Source of the DNA: Bacillota bacterium
GTDB taxonomy: Bacteria > Bacillota > Clostridia > Oscillospirales > Acutalibacteraceae
Assembly: GCA_021769885.1 (NCBI GenBank)
Contig: JAETSA010000007.1
Location: 1 to 64,000, forward strand
Direction: 5' to 3'
Length of the DNA: 64,000 nt
Shown piece after piece: positions 32,092-40,170 of this stretch. Made by a program: the position numbers and the translations under genes. The notes below the pieces were generated by a model, which was not told where the DNA came from, searched no databases, and worked only from the letters and a program-made list of their open reading frames with translations. Within the stretch, counting starts at the first letter, position 1, and the number at the start of each line of letters is the position of its first letter.

Positions 32092-32739
32092 ATGGAGTTT
32101 TCAGAAAAAGAGGCACTGCGCTATCTCGGTTTTCGCGGCAAACCTGCGGATGCAGATACCTTAGCGCTCCTCAAAGAGGTCGGCGCGGCGGCAAGTGCTT
32201 GTGTGCAGCCGAAAAGTATTTATAAAGAGGTTTCGCTTCGCCGTGTGACAGACGAGGATACCGAAATCGGCGGTATCGTATTTAAAAGCTGCAAACTGCA
32301 AGCCCATTTGAAGGACAGTGACCGTATTTTGGTATTTGCCGCCACCTTGGGTGCAAATGCAGATATGCTCATACGCCGATTCTCTGCGGACAATACGGCA
32401 AAGGCGGCAGTAGCCCAAGCGGTTTTGGCGGCAATGATTGAACGCTACTGTGACGAAATCTGCGACAAAATCGCCGCTGAAGAGGAAAAAAACGGCTATT
32501 TTCTGCGTCCCCGCTTTTCACCCGGTTATGCGGATTTAGATCTGTCGGCGCAGCGCGATTTATTTGCATTATTGGAAATCACCAAACGCATCGGCATAAC
32601 GCTGACGGACACTTGTTTAATGCTCCCGACCAAATCGGTCACAGCATTTATCGGTCTTTCCAAAACAAAATCCTGTAAAACAGAAAGCTGTAAAACCTGC
32701 ACAGATACAGAATGTGCATACAGAAAAGAAGGTATCTGA
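32092..32739 (+). CDS. Methionine synthase activation-domain protein (stand-alone)
   Basis: A 215-residue protein matching the C-terminal activation (AdoMet-binding) domain of B12-dependent methionine synthase. The recognisable core is RFSPGYADLDLSAQRDLFALL followed by LTDTCLMLPTKSVTAFIGLS. In MetH this domain reductively remethylates oxidised cobalamin using AdoMet. Here it is a separate gene directly ahead of a metH that lacks it, so the two products should work together. An extra cysteine-rich tail (SCKTESCKTCTDTEC) is seen at the C-terminus. It starts two bases after the Rrf2 gene and ends one base before metH, so all three are one operon. Confidence 0.9.
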   Translation: MEFSEKEALRYLGFRGKPADADTLALLKEVGAAASACVQPKSIYKEVSLRRVTDEDTEIGGIVFKSCKLQAHLKDSDRILVFAATLGANADMLIRRFSADNTAKAAVAQAVLAAMIERYCDEICDKIAAEEEKNGYFLRPRFSPGYADLDLSAQRDLFALLEITKRIGITLTDTCLMLPTKSVTAFIGLSKTKSCKTESCKTCTDTECAYRKEGI

Positions 32740-32740
32740 A

Positions 32741-35119
32741 ATGAGATTTCGGGAGAAACTCGGCAAAGAAATGCTGTTGTTTGACGGCGCAATGGGCACA
32801 CAGCTCCAAGCAAAAGGCTTGAAAGCGGGTGAACTGCCCGAAATATGGAATCTGACGCATAAAGAAACCGTCCGCGATATTCACCGTGCTTACGTGCACG
32901 CGGGCTGTGATATTTTAAAAGCCAACACCTTCGGCGCGAATGCATTGAAATTTGAGGGCACGCCCTACACGGTTTCGGAAATCGTACAAGCGGCAGTCGA
33001 AAATGCGCAGACAGCCGCCGCAGAATCGGCGCGCGAAGTCTATGTTGCACTCGATTTAGGACCTACGGGCAAGCTTCTGAAGCCGTACGGTGAGCTGGAG
33101 TTTAGTAAAGCCTATGAGCTTTACAAGGAAGAAATTGTCGCCGCGCGGGAGAATGTGGATTTAATTTTAATCGAGACGATGGGCGATCTTTACGAAATCA
33201 AAGCGGCGGTGCTTGCCGCCAAAGAAAACACCGATTTGCCCGTAGTTGTCACGATGATTTTTGACGAACAGGGCAAGCTGTTGACCGGTGCGGATATTGA
33301 AACGGCGCTTTTCACCTTAGAGGGTTTGGGCGTGGATATGATTGGCTTTAACTGCGGATTAGGTCCTGTGCAAATGCTCCCGTTCGTGCAAAAAATCGGT
33401 GCCATTTCGAGCACACCGATTGCGGTAAATCCGAATGCGGGTCTGCCGGAATGCATAGACGGTGTGACATCTTACAATGTATCCCCTGCTGAATTTGCCG
33501 AAGCACTCTCGGAGATTGCAGGCTGTGACGGCGTCTGGGCAGTGGGCGGCTGCTGCGGCACAACACCCGCACATTTGGAAGCGGCGGCGCGCGCATGCAA
33601 AGGCATCGCGCCTAAAGCTATAAAGGAAAAGAACTTTACAGCCGTGACCTCTTACGGCAAAACCGTATATATGGGCGAACGTCCGATTCTCATCGGCGAA
33701 CGCATCAATCCGACGGGCAAAAAGCGTCTGAAAGCGGCACTCGTGGAGGGCGATGAGGGCTATATCTTCTCCGAAGCCGTCGCGCAGGCGGACGGCGGCG
33801 CACACGTGCTGGATGTGAACGTCGGTCTTCCCGAAATCGACGAACCCGCTGTTTTGGAACGCACCGTGCAGGGGCTGCAGGGCATTACGGATTTACCCTT
33901 ACAAATCGATACCTCCGACCCTGTGGCAATGGAGCGTGCCCTGCGCATTTACAACGGTAAACCGCTGATTAACTCTGTCAACGGCAAACAGGAATCGATG
34001 GACGCTGTCTTTCCGCTCGTCAAAAAATACGGTGGCGTGGTGGTTTGCCTTACCTTAGACGAACACGGGATTCCCGATTCAGCCGAGGGCAGGATTCAAA
34101 TCGCCGAAAAAATCATTAAAACTGCGGAAAGCTACGGCATTTCGAAAAAGAATCTGATAATCGACACGCTCGCAATGACCGTCAGCACGGGCGCGGACAA
34201 TGCAAAAATCACGTTGGAAGCCCTGCGGTACATTCGCCGCACGCTCGGCGTACACACCGTGCTTGGTGTTTCGAATATCTCCTTCGGACTGCCGAAGCGC
34301 GACAGCATCAACGCCGCATTCTTTACATTGGCTATGGAAAATGGGCTTTCAGCGGGCATTATCAACCCGAAAAGCGACGTGATGATGAATGCCTATTATG
34401 CTTTTTGCGCGCTGAAGGGCTTAGACGAAAATTTTGAGCAATACATCGGTCACGTGACCGACAGTGCCGCGCCTGCCAATCCGGGAATGGGTACAGATTT
34501 GAAAACGGCAGTCATCAAAGGCTTGAAAGCCGAGGCGGGCGAACAGGCTAAGACATTGTTAAAAGACGTCCTTCCCCTTGACATCATCAACACGTATTTG
34601 ATTCCTGCATTGGATACGGTCGGGCAAGGCTTTGAAAAAGGCACAATCTTCCTGCCGCAGCTGTTGATGAGTGCGGACGCGGCAAAGGCGGCATTTGACG
34701 AAATCAAGCAGGTCATTGCGCAGTCGGGTGCACCCGCAAATGACGAAAAGAAGAATAAAATCGTCATTGCCACCGTAAAGGGCGATATTCACGACATCGG
34801 CAAAAATATTGTCAAGGTTTTACTGGAAAACTACGGTTTTGACGTCATCGACCTCGGCAAAGATGTCCCGCCTGAAGTCATTTTGGAAACCGCAAAGCGC
34901 GAAAACGTGCGTCTTGTGGGCTTGAGTGCGCTGATGACGACCACCGTCGCCAATATGGAAATTACGATTGACCTTTTCCGTCGGGAATACCCCGACTGCA
35001 AAATTATGGTCGGCGGTGCGGTGCTTACGCAGGACTACGCCAATCGCATCGGCGCAGACTTTTACTCTAAGGACGCAATGGGGTCTGTCAGATATGCCGA
35101 AAAATTATTTTCGAAGTAA
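32741..35119 (+). CDS. metH: B12-dependent methionine synthase lacking the activation domain
   Basis: Transfers the methyl group of methyltetrahydrofolate via cobalamin to homocysteine. The 792 residues hold three modules. The homocysteine methyltransferase module (about 1-290) carries zinc cysteines GFNCG and GGCCGTTPAH. The pterin-binding TIM barrel (about 315-570) contains GERINPTGKKRLKAAL. The cobalamin cap and binding module (about 590-792) has the cobalt-ligand motif GDIHDIGKN (His684). The fourth, activation module is missing and is encoded by the preceding gene. The ATG at 32741 follows the upstream stop by one base. metF, which makes the methyl donor, is at the end of the window. Confidence 0.95.
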   Translation: MRFREKLGKEMLLFDGAMGTQLQAKGLKAGELPEIWNLTHKETVRDIHRAYVHAGCDILKANTFGANALKFEGTPYTVSEIVQAAVENAQTAAAESAREVYVALDLGPTGKLLKPYGELEFSKAYELYKEEIVAARENVDLILIETMGDLYEIKAAVLAAKENTDLPVVVTMIFDEQGKLLTGADIETALFTLEGLGVDMIGFNCGLGPVQMLPFVQKIGAISSTPIAVNPNAGLPECIDGVTSYNVSPAEFAEALSEIAGCDGVWAVGGCCGTTPAHLEAAARACKGIAPKAIKEKNFTAVTSYGKTVYMGERPILIGERINPTGKKRLKAALVEGDEGYIFSEAVAQADGGAHVLDVNVGLPEIDEPAVLERTVQGLQGITDLPLQIDTSDPVAMERALRIYNGKPLINSVNGKQESMDAVFPLVKKYGGVVVCLTLDEHGIPDSAEGRIQIAEKIIKTAESYGISKKNLIIDTLAMTVSTGADNAKITLEALRYIRRTLGVHTVLGVSNISFGLPKRDSINAAFFTLAMENGLSAGIINPKSDVMMNAYYAFCALKGLDENFEQYIGHVTDSAAPANPGMGTDLKTAVIKGLKAEAGEQAKTLLKDVLPLDIINTYLIPALDTVGQGFEKGTIFLPQLLMSADAAKAAFDEIKQVIAQSGAPANDEKKNKIVIATVKGDIHDIGKNIVKVLLENYGFDVIDLGKDVPPEVILETAKRENVRLVGLSALMTTTVANMEITIDLFRREYPDCKIMVGGAVLTQDYANRIGADFYSKDAMGSVRYAEKLFSK

Positions 35120-35143
35120 GCGCAGTTTGGGTATACAGACATA

Positions 35144-35202
35144 TTGACAATATCATAGTAATGTTGTATGATATAGACAAATTCATAGAAAGTTACTATG
35201 AT
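35144..35202 (+). promoter_or_regulatory. iscS promoter with two palindromic operators
   Basis: TTGACA (35144-35149) and TATGAT (35167-35172) are 17 bp apart. ATCATA-N9-TATGAT (35152-35172) covers spacer and -10. TCATAG-N7-CTATGA (35183-35201) lies just downstream of the start point. The shared half-site suggests a repressor; the Rrf2 protein at 31655 is a candidate, but this is inference. Confidence 0.6.
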
Positions 35203-35204
35203 TA

Positions 35205-35478
35205 AGCTGAGGAGAGTCGAACACAATATGCCGAAAACTTGTTTTTGCAGCGAATTTTCACGTTTTCACCCTTGTCGGGCGACAGCCCGACGGCGGTTTC
35301 AAACGCAAAAATTCATCCGCAACTCCTGCGTTTTCGGTGCTTCTCAGTTTAAAATAGACATATTTTTGTTGAAACAAGGCACAAAATCGATGGCATACTG
35401 CCGTATGCCGAGATTTTTAACGCAGTTTCAGCGGAAATAGGGCATTTTAAACCATATCGGGTTCGACTCCCCTCAGCT
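35205..35478. mobile_element. MITE copy A, 274 bp, in the iscS leader
   Basis: The ends are inverted: AGCTGAGGAGAGTCGAAC at the left and GTTCGACTCCCCTCAGCT at the right, flanked by TA on both sides (35203-35204, 35479-35480). The body matches, in reverse orientation, the element at 57250-57434, and matches the 274-bp element at 51558-51831 in length and layout. It includes a GTCGGGC/GCCCGAC hairpin. It has no transposase gene, so it is non-autonomous. The TA duplications suggest an IS630/Tc1-type helper, which is inference. Confidence 0.85.
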
Positions 35479-35520
35479 TAAAGAATATACTATATTTCTA
35501 AAGAAAAGAGATGTTTTCTA

Positions 35521-36702
35521 ATGCAGGTTTATGCGGATAATGCCGCGACCACCAAGCTGTCCGAAACGGCTCTGCAGGCGATGATGCCGTATTTGACGGA
35601 CACGTTCGGCAATGCGTCAAGCCTTTATTCGCTGGGGCAGGACGCACACCACGGCGTGCAGGCATCCCGTGCGGCAGTGGCGGCCGTTTTGGGCGCGGAT
35701 ACAAACGAAATCTATTTCACCTCCGGCGGAAGCGAGGCGGACAACTGGGCAATCAAGGGTGTTGCCGAGCTGATGGCGAAAAAAGGCAAAAAGCACATCA
35801 TCACCTCTGCGTTTGAGCACCACGCGGTGCTGCACACGGTGAAGAAGTTAGAAGAGCAGGGCTTTCGCATCACCTATTTACCCGTTTATGAAAACGGCAT
35901 TGTGAAAGTCGAGGACGTGAAAAACGCCATTTGCGAGGATACCGCGCTTGTCACAATTATGTATGCCAACAACGAAATCGGCACCATTCAGCCCGTTGCG
36001 GAAATCGGTGCGGTTTGTCACGAAAAAGGCGTTTTGTTCCACACCGACGCCGTACAGGCGGTCGGTCACGTTGCCATCGACGTAAAAGCACAGAATATTG
36101 ATTTGATGTCGATGTCCGCGCACAAATTCCACGGTCCGAAAGGCATCGGCGCGCTCTACTGCAAAAAAGGCATTCGCCTGCCGAATCTGATTGAAGGCGG
36201 CGCACAGGAGCGCGGCAGACGCGCGGGCACGGAAGCCGTTTATGCCATGGCAGGTATGGCGGCGGCGCTCACCGAGGCAAACGATGCACTCGCGCAAAAT
36301 ACCGCAAAGCTCACCGCACTTCGCGACCGTTTGATTGACGGGCTTTTGAAGGTAGAATCCAGCCGCTTAAACGGCGACAGACAGAACCGCCTGCCCGGCA
36401 ACGTAAACATCAGCTTTGAGGGCGTAGAGGGCGAAAGTTTGCTGTTGTATCTCGATATGAAAGGCATTTCCGCTTCGTCCGGCTCTGCGTGCACCTCGGG
36501 TTCACTTGACCCGAGCCACGTGCTTTTGGCAATCGGACTCCCGCACGAGGTCGCGCACGGTTCACTGCGTCTTTCGCTTTGCGAAAGCAATACCGAAGAG
36601 GAAATTGACTATATCATCTCTTGCGTGCCCGAAATCATTGAACGGCTTCGCAATATGTCCCCGCTGTGGGAAAGAATCCAAAAGGAAAGAGGGAACTTAT
36701 AA
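35521..36702 (+). CDS. iscS: Cysteine desulfurase (IscS/NifS family)
   Basis: Removes sulfur from cysteine as a protein persulfide, giving alanine, to feed Fe-S cluster assembly. The 393-residue PLP enzyme has the cofactor lysine in [12 protein letters not shown] (Lys202), the N-terminal YADNAATT, the conserved [14 protein letters not shown], and the mobile-loop catalytic cysteine Cys324 in [16 protein letters not shown]. The ATG at 35521 has only a weak AAAGAGATG ribosome site. Transcription from the promoter at 35144 must read through MITE copy A. It ends by overlapping the iscU start (TAATG). The Rrf2 gene lies 3.4 kb upstream rather than adjacent, as it is in many Clostridia. Confidence 0.95.
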   Translation: MQVYADNAATTKLSETALQAMMPYLTDTFGNASSLYSLGQDAHHGVQASRAAVAAVLGADTNEIYFTSGGSEADNWAIKGVAELMAKKGKKHIITSAFEHHAVLHTVKKLEEQGFRITYLPVYENGIVKVEDVKNAICEDTALVTIMYANNEIGTIQPVAEIGAVCHEKGVLFHTDAVQAVGHVAIDVKAQNIDLMSMSAHKFHGPKGIGALYCKKGIRLPNLIEGGAQERGRRAGTEAVYAMAGMAAALTEANDALAQNTAKLTALRDRLIDGLLKVESSRLNGDRQNRLPGNVNISFEGVEGESLLLYLDMKGISASSGSACTSGSLDPSHVLLAIGLPHEVAHGSLRLSLCESNTEEEIDYIISCVPEIIERLRNMSPLWERIQKERGNL

Positions 36703-37136
36703 TGGAATACAGTGAGAAAGTAATGGAGCATTTCGCAACGCCCCACAACGTCGGCAAAATGGAGGACGCAGACGGCATCGGCGAAGTCGGCAACGCAAAA
36801 TGCGGCGATATTATGAAAATGTATATTAAAGTCGCTGACGGCATCATCACCGACGTAAAGTTCAACACCTACGGCTGTGCGTCCGCAATCGCGACCAGCT
36901 CTATGGCAACGGATATGATTAAAGGCAAGCCCGTTTCCGAGGCACTGAAGCTGACCAACCAAGCGGTTGTGGAAGCGCTCGACGGTCTGCCTGCGGTGAA
37001 GATTCACTGCTCCGTGCTCGCAGAAGAGGCGATTAAAGCGGCAGTAAAGGATTATTACGACAAAAACGGTATTGAATATGACCCCACCCTTTTCAAAGAG
37101 GACTGCTGTCACTACGACCATCATCACGCGGAATAA
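36702..37136 (+). CDS. iscU: Fe-S cluster assembly scaffold (IscU/NifU N-terminal type)
   Basis: A 144-residue scaffold on which IscS-derived sulfur and iron are built into clusters. The three ligand cysteines are present: Cys34 (NAKCGDIM, with the neighbouring Asp36), Cys59 (YGCASAIATSS) and Cys103 (IHCSVLAEEA). The start at 36702 follows GAGGG and overlaps the iscS stop. The tail ends CCHYDHHHAE, adding two cysteines and several histidines not needed for the canonical site; it could help bind metal. No hscA/hscB or ferredoxin genes follow, which is usual for Firmicutes-type minimal systems. Confidence 0.94.
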   Translation: MEYSEKVMEHFATPHNVGKMEDADGIGEVGNAKCGDIMKMYIKVADGIITDVKFNTYGCASAIATSSMATDMIKGKPVSEALKLTNQAVVEALDGLPAVKIHCSVLAEEAIKAAVKDYYDKNGIEYDPTLFKEDCCHYDHHHAE

Positions 37137-37143
37137 TTTTAAA

Positions 37144-37178
37144 GCCTCCCCTATGCACGCGTTGCATAGGGGATTTCT
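37144..37178. terminator. Hairpin between iscU and dinB
   Basis: TCCCCTATGCA at 37147-37157 pairs with TGCATAGGGGA at 37163-37173. The following T-run is short. It lies between convergent genes. Confidence 0.65.
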
Positions 37179-37207
37179 GTACCCGTCTGTGCTTTCCTGT
37201 GTGGCGT

Positions 37208-38446
37208 TTACTTATACATCGTCCCCGGTAGAACTGTATGCGTAGGTGCTGTATGCGGAATTGCGTGCTCGCAGAGCAGACTCCCGTTAAAGATGCCGTC
37301 TTTGCCGTAGCGGGCACGAATGTCCAAAACGGTTTTGTCAATGCGTTCTTGGCGTTCGTGACGGGAGAAATCCGAAAACAAATCGGTTTGCAGCGGCGCG
37401 TCGGCACACACTAAGTTGATTGCCCGCACAGTAACGGCGCGCACCGGCAATTCCCAACGGTACATTTCCGAAAATAACTTGAATGCGGCTTGCGCAATTT
37501 CCAATGGGCTTTGCGTCGGCAGCGGCACAGGATGCTGAAACTGCCGCACAAACAGCGCACTGTTTTTCACACCGACCTGCACGGCGGTCGCCGCAAGATT
37601 CTCGTCGTGCAGCCGTCTGCCGATTTCCTGCGCCAGCGACAGCATCACAAGCCACACCTCCTGCGGCTCTTTTAAATCATAGATGCACGTTGTGCCGTGC
37701 CCCACGCTTTTGGAAACAGGCTTGAAGCCGTCGGGGCGCACGCGGGAATCATCCAAGCCGTTGGCATACCGCCAAAGCTCTTCCCCCATTTTGCCGAACA
37801 GGCTTTTTAAAAACGTTACGTCGCAAGCCGCCAACTGCCCAATGGTGTGTACGCCGTATCCACTTAGGCGTTTCACGGTGGATTTGCCGCAGCCGAGCAT
37901 CGCCCCTGCGGGCAAATTCCAAATTCGTTCGCGAAAATTCGATTTCCCGATAACCGTAACCGCATTCGGCTTTTTGAGATCCGAGCCGAGCTTTGCAAAC
38001 ACCTTATTGAAGGAAACTCCCACGGAAACGGTCAGTCCCGACTCCCGACGAATCGTCTGCCGAATCTCATTCGCAATCGACGCGCTGTCGCCGAACAGGC
38101 TCTGCGAACCGGTCACATCCAGCCACGCCTCATCTAGACCAAACGGCTCAATCGCATCTGTATAACGGCGGTAAATATCGCGCACCAGCGCAGAATATTT
38201 CTGATACCGCTCAAAATGCGGCGGTACAATCACCAAATCACGGCATTTTGCTTTTGCCTGCCAAATCGTATCGCCTGTTTTCACGCCGCACGCCTTCGCC
38301 TGCTCGGATTTTGCCAAAACAATGCCGTGGCGCGTTTCTTCCGACCCGCCGACGGCGATGGGCTTTCCACGCAGGGTTGCATCATATAAGCACTCGATTG
38401 AAGCGTAACAGTTGTTAATATCACTATGCAAAACCGCGCGTTCCAC
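37208..38446 (-). CDS. dinB: Y-family DNA polymerase (DinB/UmuC-like)
   Basis: A 412-residue translesion DNA polymerase. The first metal-binding motif is LHSDINNCYASIE (Asp9), followed by LRGKPIAVGGSEETRHGIVLAKS. The second acidic motif is PFGLDEAWLDVTGS. The helix-hairpin-helix region contains LPAGAMLGCGKSTVKRLSGYGVHTIGQLA. The DIN rather than DVD start resembles the UmuC-like branch common in Firmicutes. The start is the GTG at 38446 with GGGGAG upstream; the long upstream in-frame extension crosses the promoter and is excluded. The promoter has consensus boxes with a LexA site in the spacer, so it should be SOS-induced. Confidence 0.92.
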   Translation of the reverse strand: MERAVLHSDINNCYASIECLYDATLRGKPIAVGGSEETRHGIVLAKSEQAKACGVKTGDTIWQAKAKCRDLVIVPPHFERYQKYSALVRDIYRRYTDAIEPFGLDEAWLDVTGSQSLFGDSASIANEIRQTIRRESGLTVSVGVSFNKVFAKLGSDLKKPNAVTVIGKSNFRERIWNLPAGAMLGCGKSTVKRLSGYGVHTIGQLAACDVTFLKSLFGKMGEELWRYANGLDDSRVRPDGFKPVSKSVGHGTTCIYDLKEPQEVWLVMLSLAQEIGRRLHDENLAATAVQVGVKNSALFVRQFQHPVPLPTQSPLEIAQAAFKLFSEMYRWELPVRAVTVRAINLVCADAPLQTDLFSDFSRHERQERIDKTVLDIRARYGKDGIFNGSLLCEHAIPHTAPTHTVLPGTMYK

Positions 38447-38477
38447 TGTCGTCTCCCCTTTGGTTTTTGATATCTTC

Positions 38478-38506
38478 ATTATACAGAACATTTGTTCTGT
38501 TGTCAA
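38478..38506 (-). promoter_or_regulatory. SOS promoter of dinB with LexA box
   Basis: On the minus strand TTGACA and TATAAT are 17 bp apart. The spacer contains CAGAACAAATGTTCTG (38484-38499), a perfect palindrome matching the Firmicutes LexA box GAAC-N4-GTTC. LexA binding would block polymerase directly. Confidence 0.92.
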
Positions 38507-38549
38507 GCAGAAGATTTTGGAGAAAAAACCGTGTTCCCCGCTCTCTTTC

Positions 38550-38578
38550 TTTACACCCGACGGAAAATATGATAGAAT
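38550..38578 (+). promoter_or_regulatory. Promoter of the HTH-membrane protein gene
   Basis: TTTACA at 38550-38555 and TAGAAT at 38573-38578 are 17 bp apart, divergent from the dinB promoter. Confidence 0.6.
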
Positions 38579-38606
38579 AATGAAATCACAAACAAAGGGG
38601 TGCTTT

Positions 38607-39575
38607 ATGGCTACACGTACTTTAGAGCATTTTCGCGCAGAACACAATGTTTGGCGCAAGGATTTGGCAGAAGAGCTCGGCGTCAGTGAAGAAGCACTGG
38701 AGCGGTTGGAGCTGACAGGCGAAGTACCTACCGACATCGCGCAAAAGCTGACAGAAAACTACAGCTTGCCCGAGGACTATTTCACGGCGGATGTGGATAT
38801 GGTGCGGGCGGAGCGTGCAGCGTCCCTGCGCAAAGACCCGAAAAAACCGCTTTTATATTTTGCAGGCGTTTCTTTCGTTTGGCTGCTGATTATCGGCGCA
38901 ATTCAGTATGCGGTGCGGCTGCCGCTTCGCATCGCCAACACCTTAGATTATGCCTCCGTGCCCGTATTTTCTTATATTGAAGATTTGTGCTTAGTCGTCA
39001 TTACCGTTTTTTCGGGCATTTATTTGGGCTCGTATCTCTTAAAAAAAAGCAATTTCCGCGGCAGTATTGCCGATTTTGAATTTCTGTATCCGTATTTGCC
39101 GAGTGTGGCAATCGGCTGGACGTCCGCTTTGGTGTCGCTCTTTTTCAACAATCTTACCCCCGCCGACCTTTCCGTCGATATTTTTAATACGGGTGCATTT
39201 GCGGCAACCTTGGCAGTCACCTTGCTCAGTGCCGTGTTGCAGGTGCTGTTCCTGACCTTTTTCCTGAATGCCGCCGCACACGCAGAGGGTGCGCAAAAGC
39301 AGAAACAGCTGAAAATCCTTTGCACTGTCGCACTCGCTTCACAAATTCTTTCCTATATTTTTATGATGATTCGCGGCGGCTTCTTCACAGCAGAGCCTAT
39401 AGTATGGGTCAGCCGTATTCTTTCCCTCCTGCTGTTGCTCAGCACACTGTACGGCATTTGCTTCGGCGCGAAACGGATGCCGAACTTAAAGGCGGTTTGG
39501 TTTACCGTTTTGCCCATCGCGGCAATGGTACTGCCGACCCTCTTTAGCATTCTTCGTGATGTTTTGGCGATATAA
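38607..39575 (+). CDS. XRE-type HTH protein with C-terminal membrane domain
   Basis: The 322-residue protein has an N-terminal helix-turn-helix (about 1-65: LEHFRAEHNVWRKDLAEELGVSEEALERLE) and then six or seven hydrophobic segments from about residue 85 to the end. The layout resembles membrane-bound regulators that read a membrane signal and bind DNA, or HTH-DUF fusions common in Clostridia. The membrane domain shows no named motif to me. The start at 38607 follows AAAGGGG; upstream in-frame codons lie in the promoter. It is divergent from dinB and monocistronic, closed by a strong terminator. Confidence 0.65.
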   Translation: MATRTLEHFRAEHNVWRKDLAEELGVSEEALERLELTGEVPTDIAQKLTENYSLPEDYFTADVDMVRAERAASLRKDPKKPLLYFAGVSFVWLLIIGAIQYAVRLPLRIANTLDYASVPVFSYIEDLCLVVITVFSGIYLGSYLLKKSNFRGSIADFEFLYPYLPSVAIGWTSALVSLFFNNLTPADLSVDIFNTGAFAATLAVTLLSAVLQVLFLTFFLNAAAHAEGAQKQKQLKILCTVALASQILSYIFMMIRGGFFTAEPIVWVSRILSLLLLLSTLYGICFGAKRMPNLKAVWFTVLPIAAMVLPTLFSILRDVLAI

Positions 39576-39602
39576 ATTACCGCTTCGACAAACAGAAAAA
39601 CA

Positions 39603-39646
39603 CCCCCGCACACTGTGGTTTCGACAAGTGTGCGGGGGATTTTTTT
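39603..39646. terminator. Bidirectional terminator
   Basis: CCCCCGCACACT at 39603-39614 pairs exactly with AGTGTGCGGGGG at 39627-39638, followed by a T-run and preceded by an A-run. Confidence 0.85.
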
Positions 39647-39691
39647 ACTTTATTTCTTGGGGACGGAGAACCGGCCCTGTCTTTTTCAATA

Positions 39692-40054
39692 TTAGTTTGC
39701 TCTTATAAATCCGAGATACTTTGAACCTTTGAATGTCAGTTTTCCATAATCCCCTTTTTGAAATTCTAAAAACGAGCTCTCGTTTGTGCGCAATTCTATA
39801 TTTTCTCCACCTTCTAAATTAAAGGTTATATAATAAATCAGCACTTTTCGTGTTCTATATCCAATGCCGGCACTTCGTTTACTTCGGATATAATGTTCTT
39901 CAATGCGTTTATCTATAACCGTCGCCTGGGTTACAATAAGAGGCGAACGTCTATTTTTCCACCATTGCCTAATTACAATGATAAGCGATAATCCTATTAT
40001 AATGCAAAACATAGCGATAAACGAAACCGTGTAAAAATTTGCCGATTCAAACAA
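39692..40054 (-). CDS. DUF2500-like small membrane protein
   Basis: The 120-residue protein has one N-terminal membrane helix (about 8-29, FIAMFCIIIGLSLIIVIRQWW). A small beta-rich domain on the far side follows, with VTQATVIDKRIEEHY, YYITFNLEGGENIELRTNES and FQKGDYGKLTFKGSKYLGF. This pattern is that of DUF2500/YhfA-like proteins, whose function is unknown. No good ribosome site is evident beyond AAAGAAAAT-type purines upstream. It is flanked by hairpins and stands alone. The gene is AT-richer than its neighbours. Confidence 0.65.
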   Translation of the reverse strand: MFESANFYTVSFIAMFCIIIGLSLIIVIRQWWKNRRSPLIVTQATVIDKRIEEHYIRSKRSAGIGYRTRKVLIYYITFNLEGGENIELRTNESSFLEFQKGDYGKLTFKGSKYLGFIRAN

Positions 40055-40093
40055 TTTTCTTTACCTCCAAATTTTGATTTGTAAACATCAACA

Positions 40094-40166
40094 AATGCTG
40101 GACAGGGGACGGTTCTGTGTCTTTTGCTAATTTCTCTCAGGACACAGAGCCGCCCCCTGTTTTCAT
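40094..40166. terminator. Large hairpin of the GGGGACGGTTCTGTGTC type
   Basis: GACAGGGGACGGTTCTGTGTC and its near complement (40140-40161) form a long stem ahead of a TTTTCATTTTC tract. A related half-copy lies at about 39660-39682. It closes the convergent DUF2500 side and the GH27 gene. Confidence 0.6.
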
Positions 40167-40170
40167 TTTC

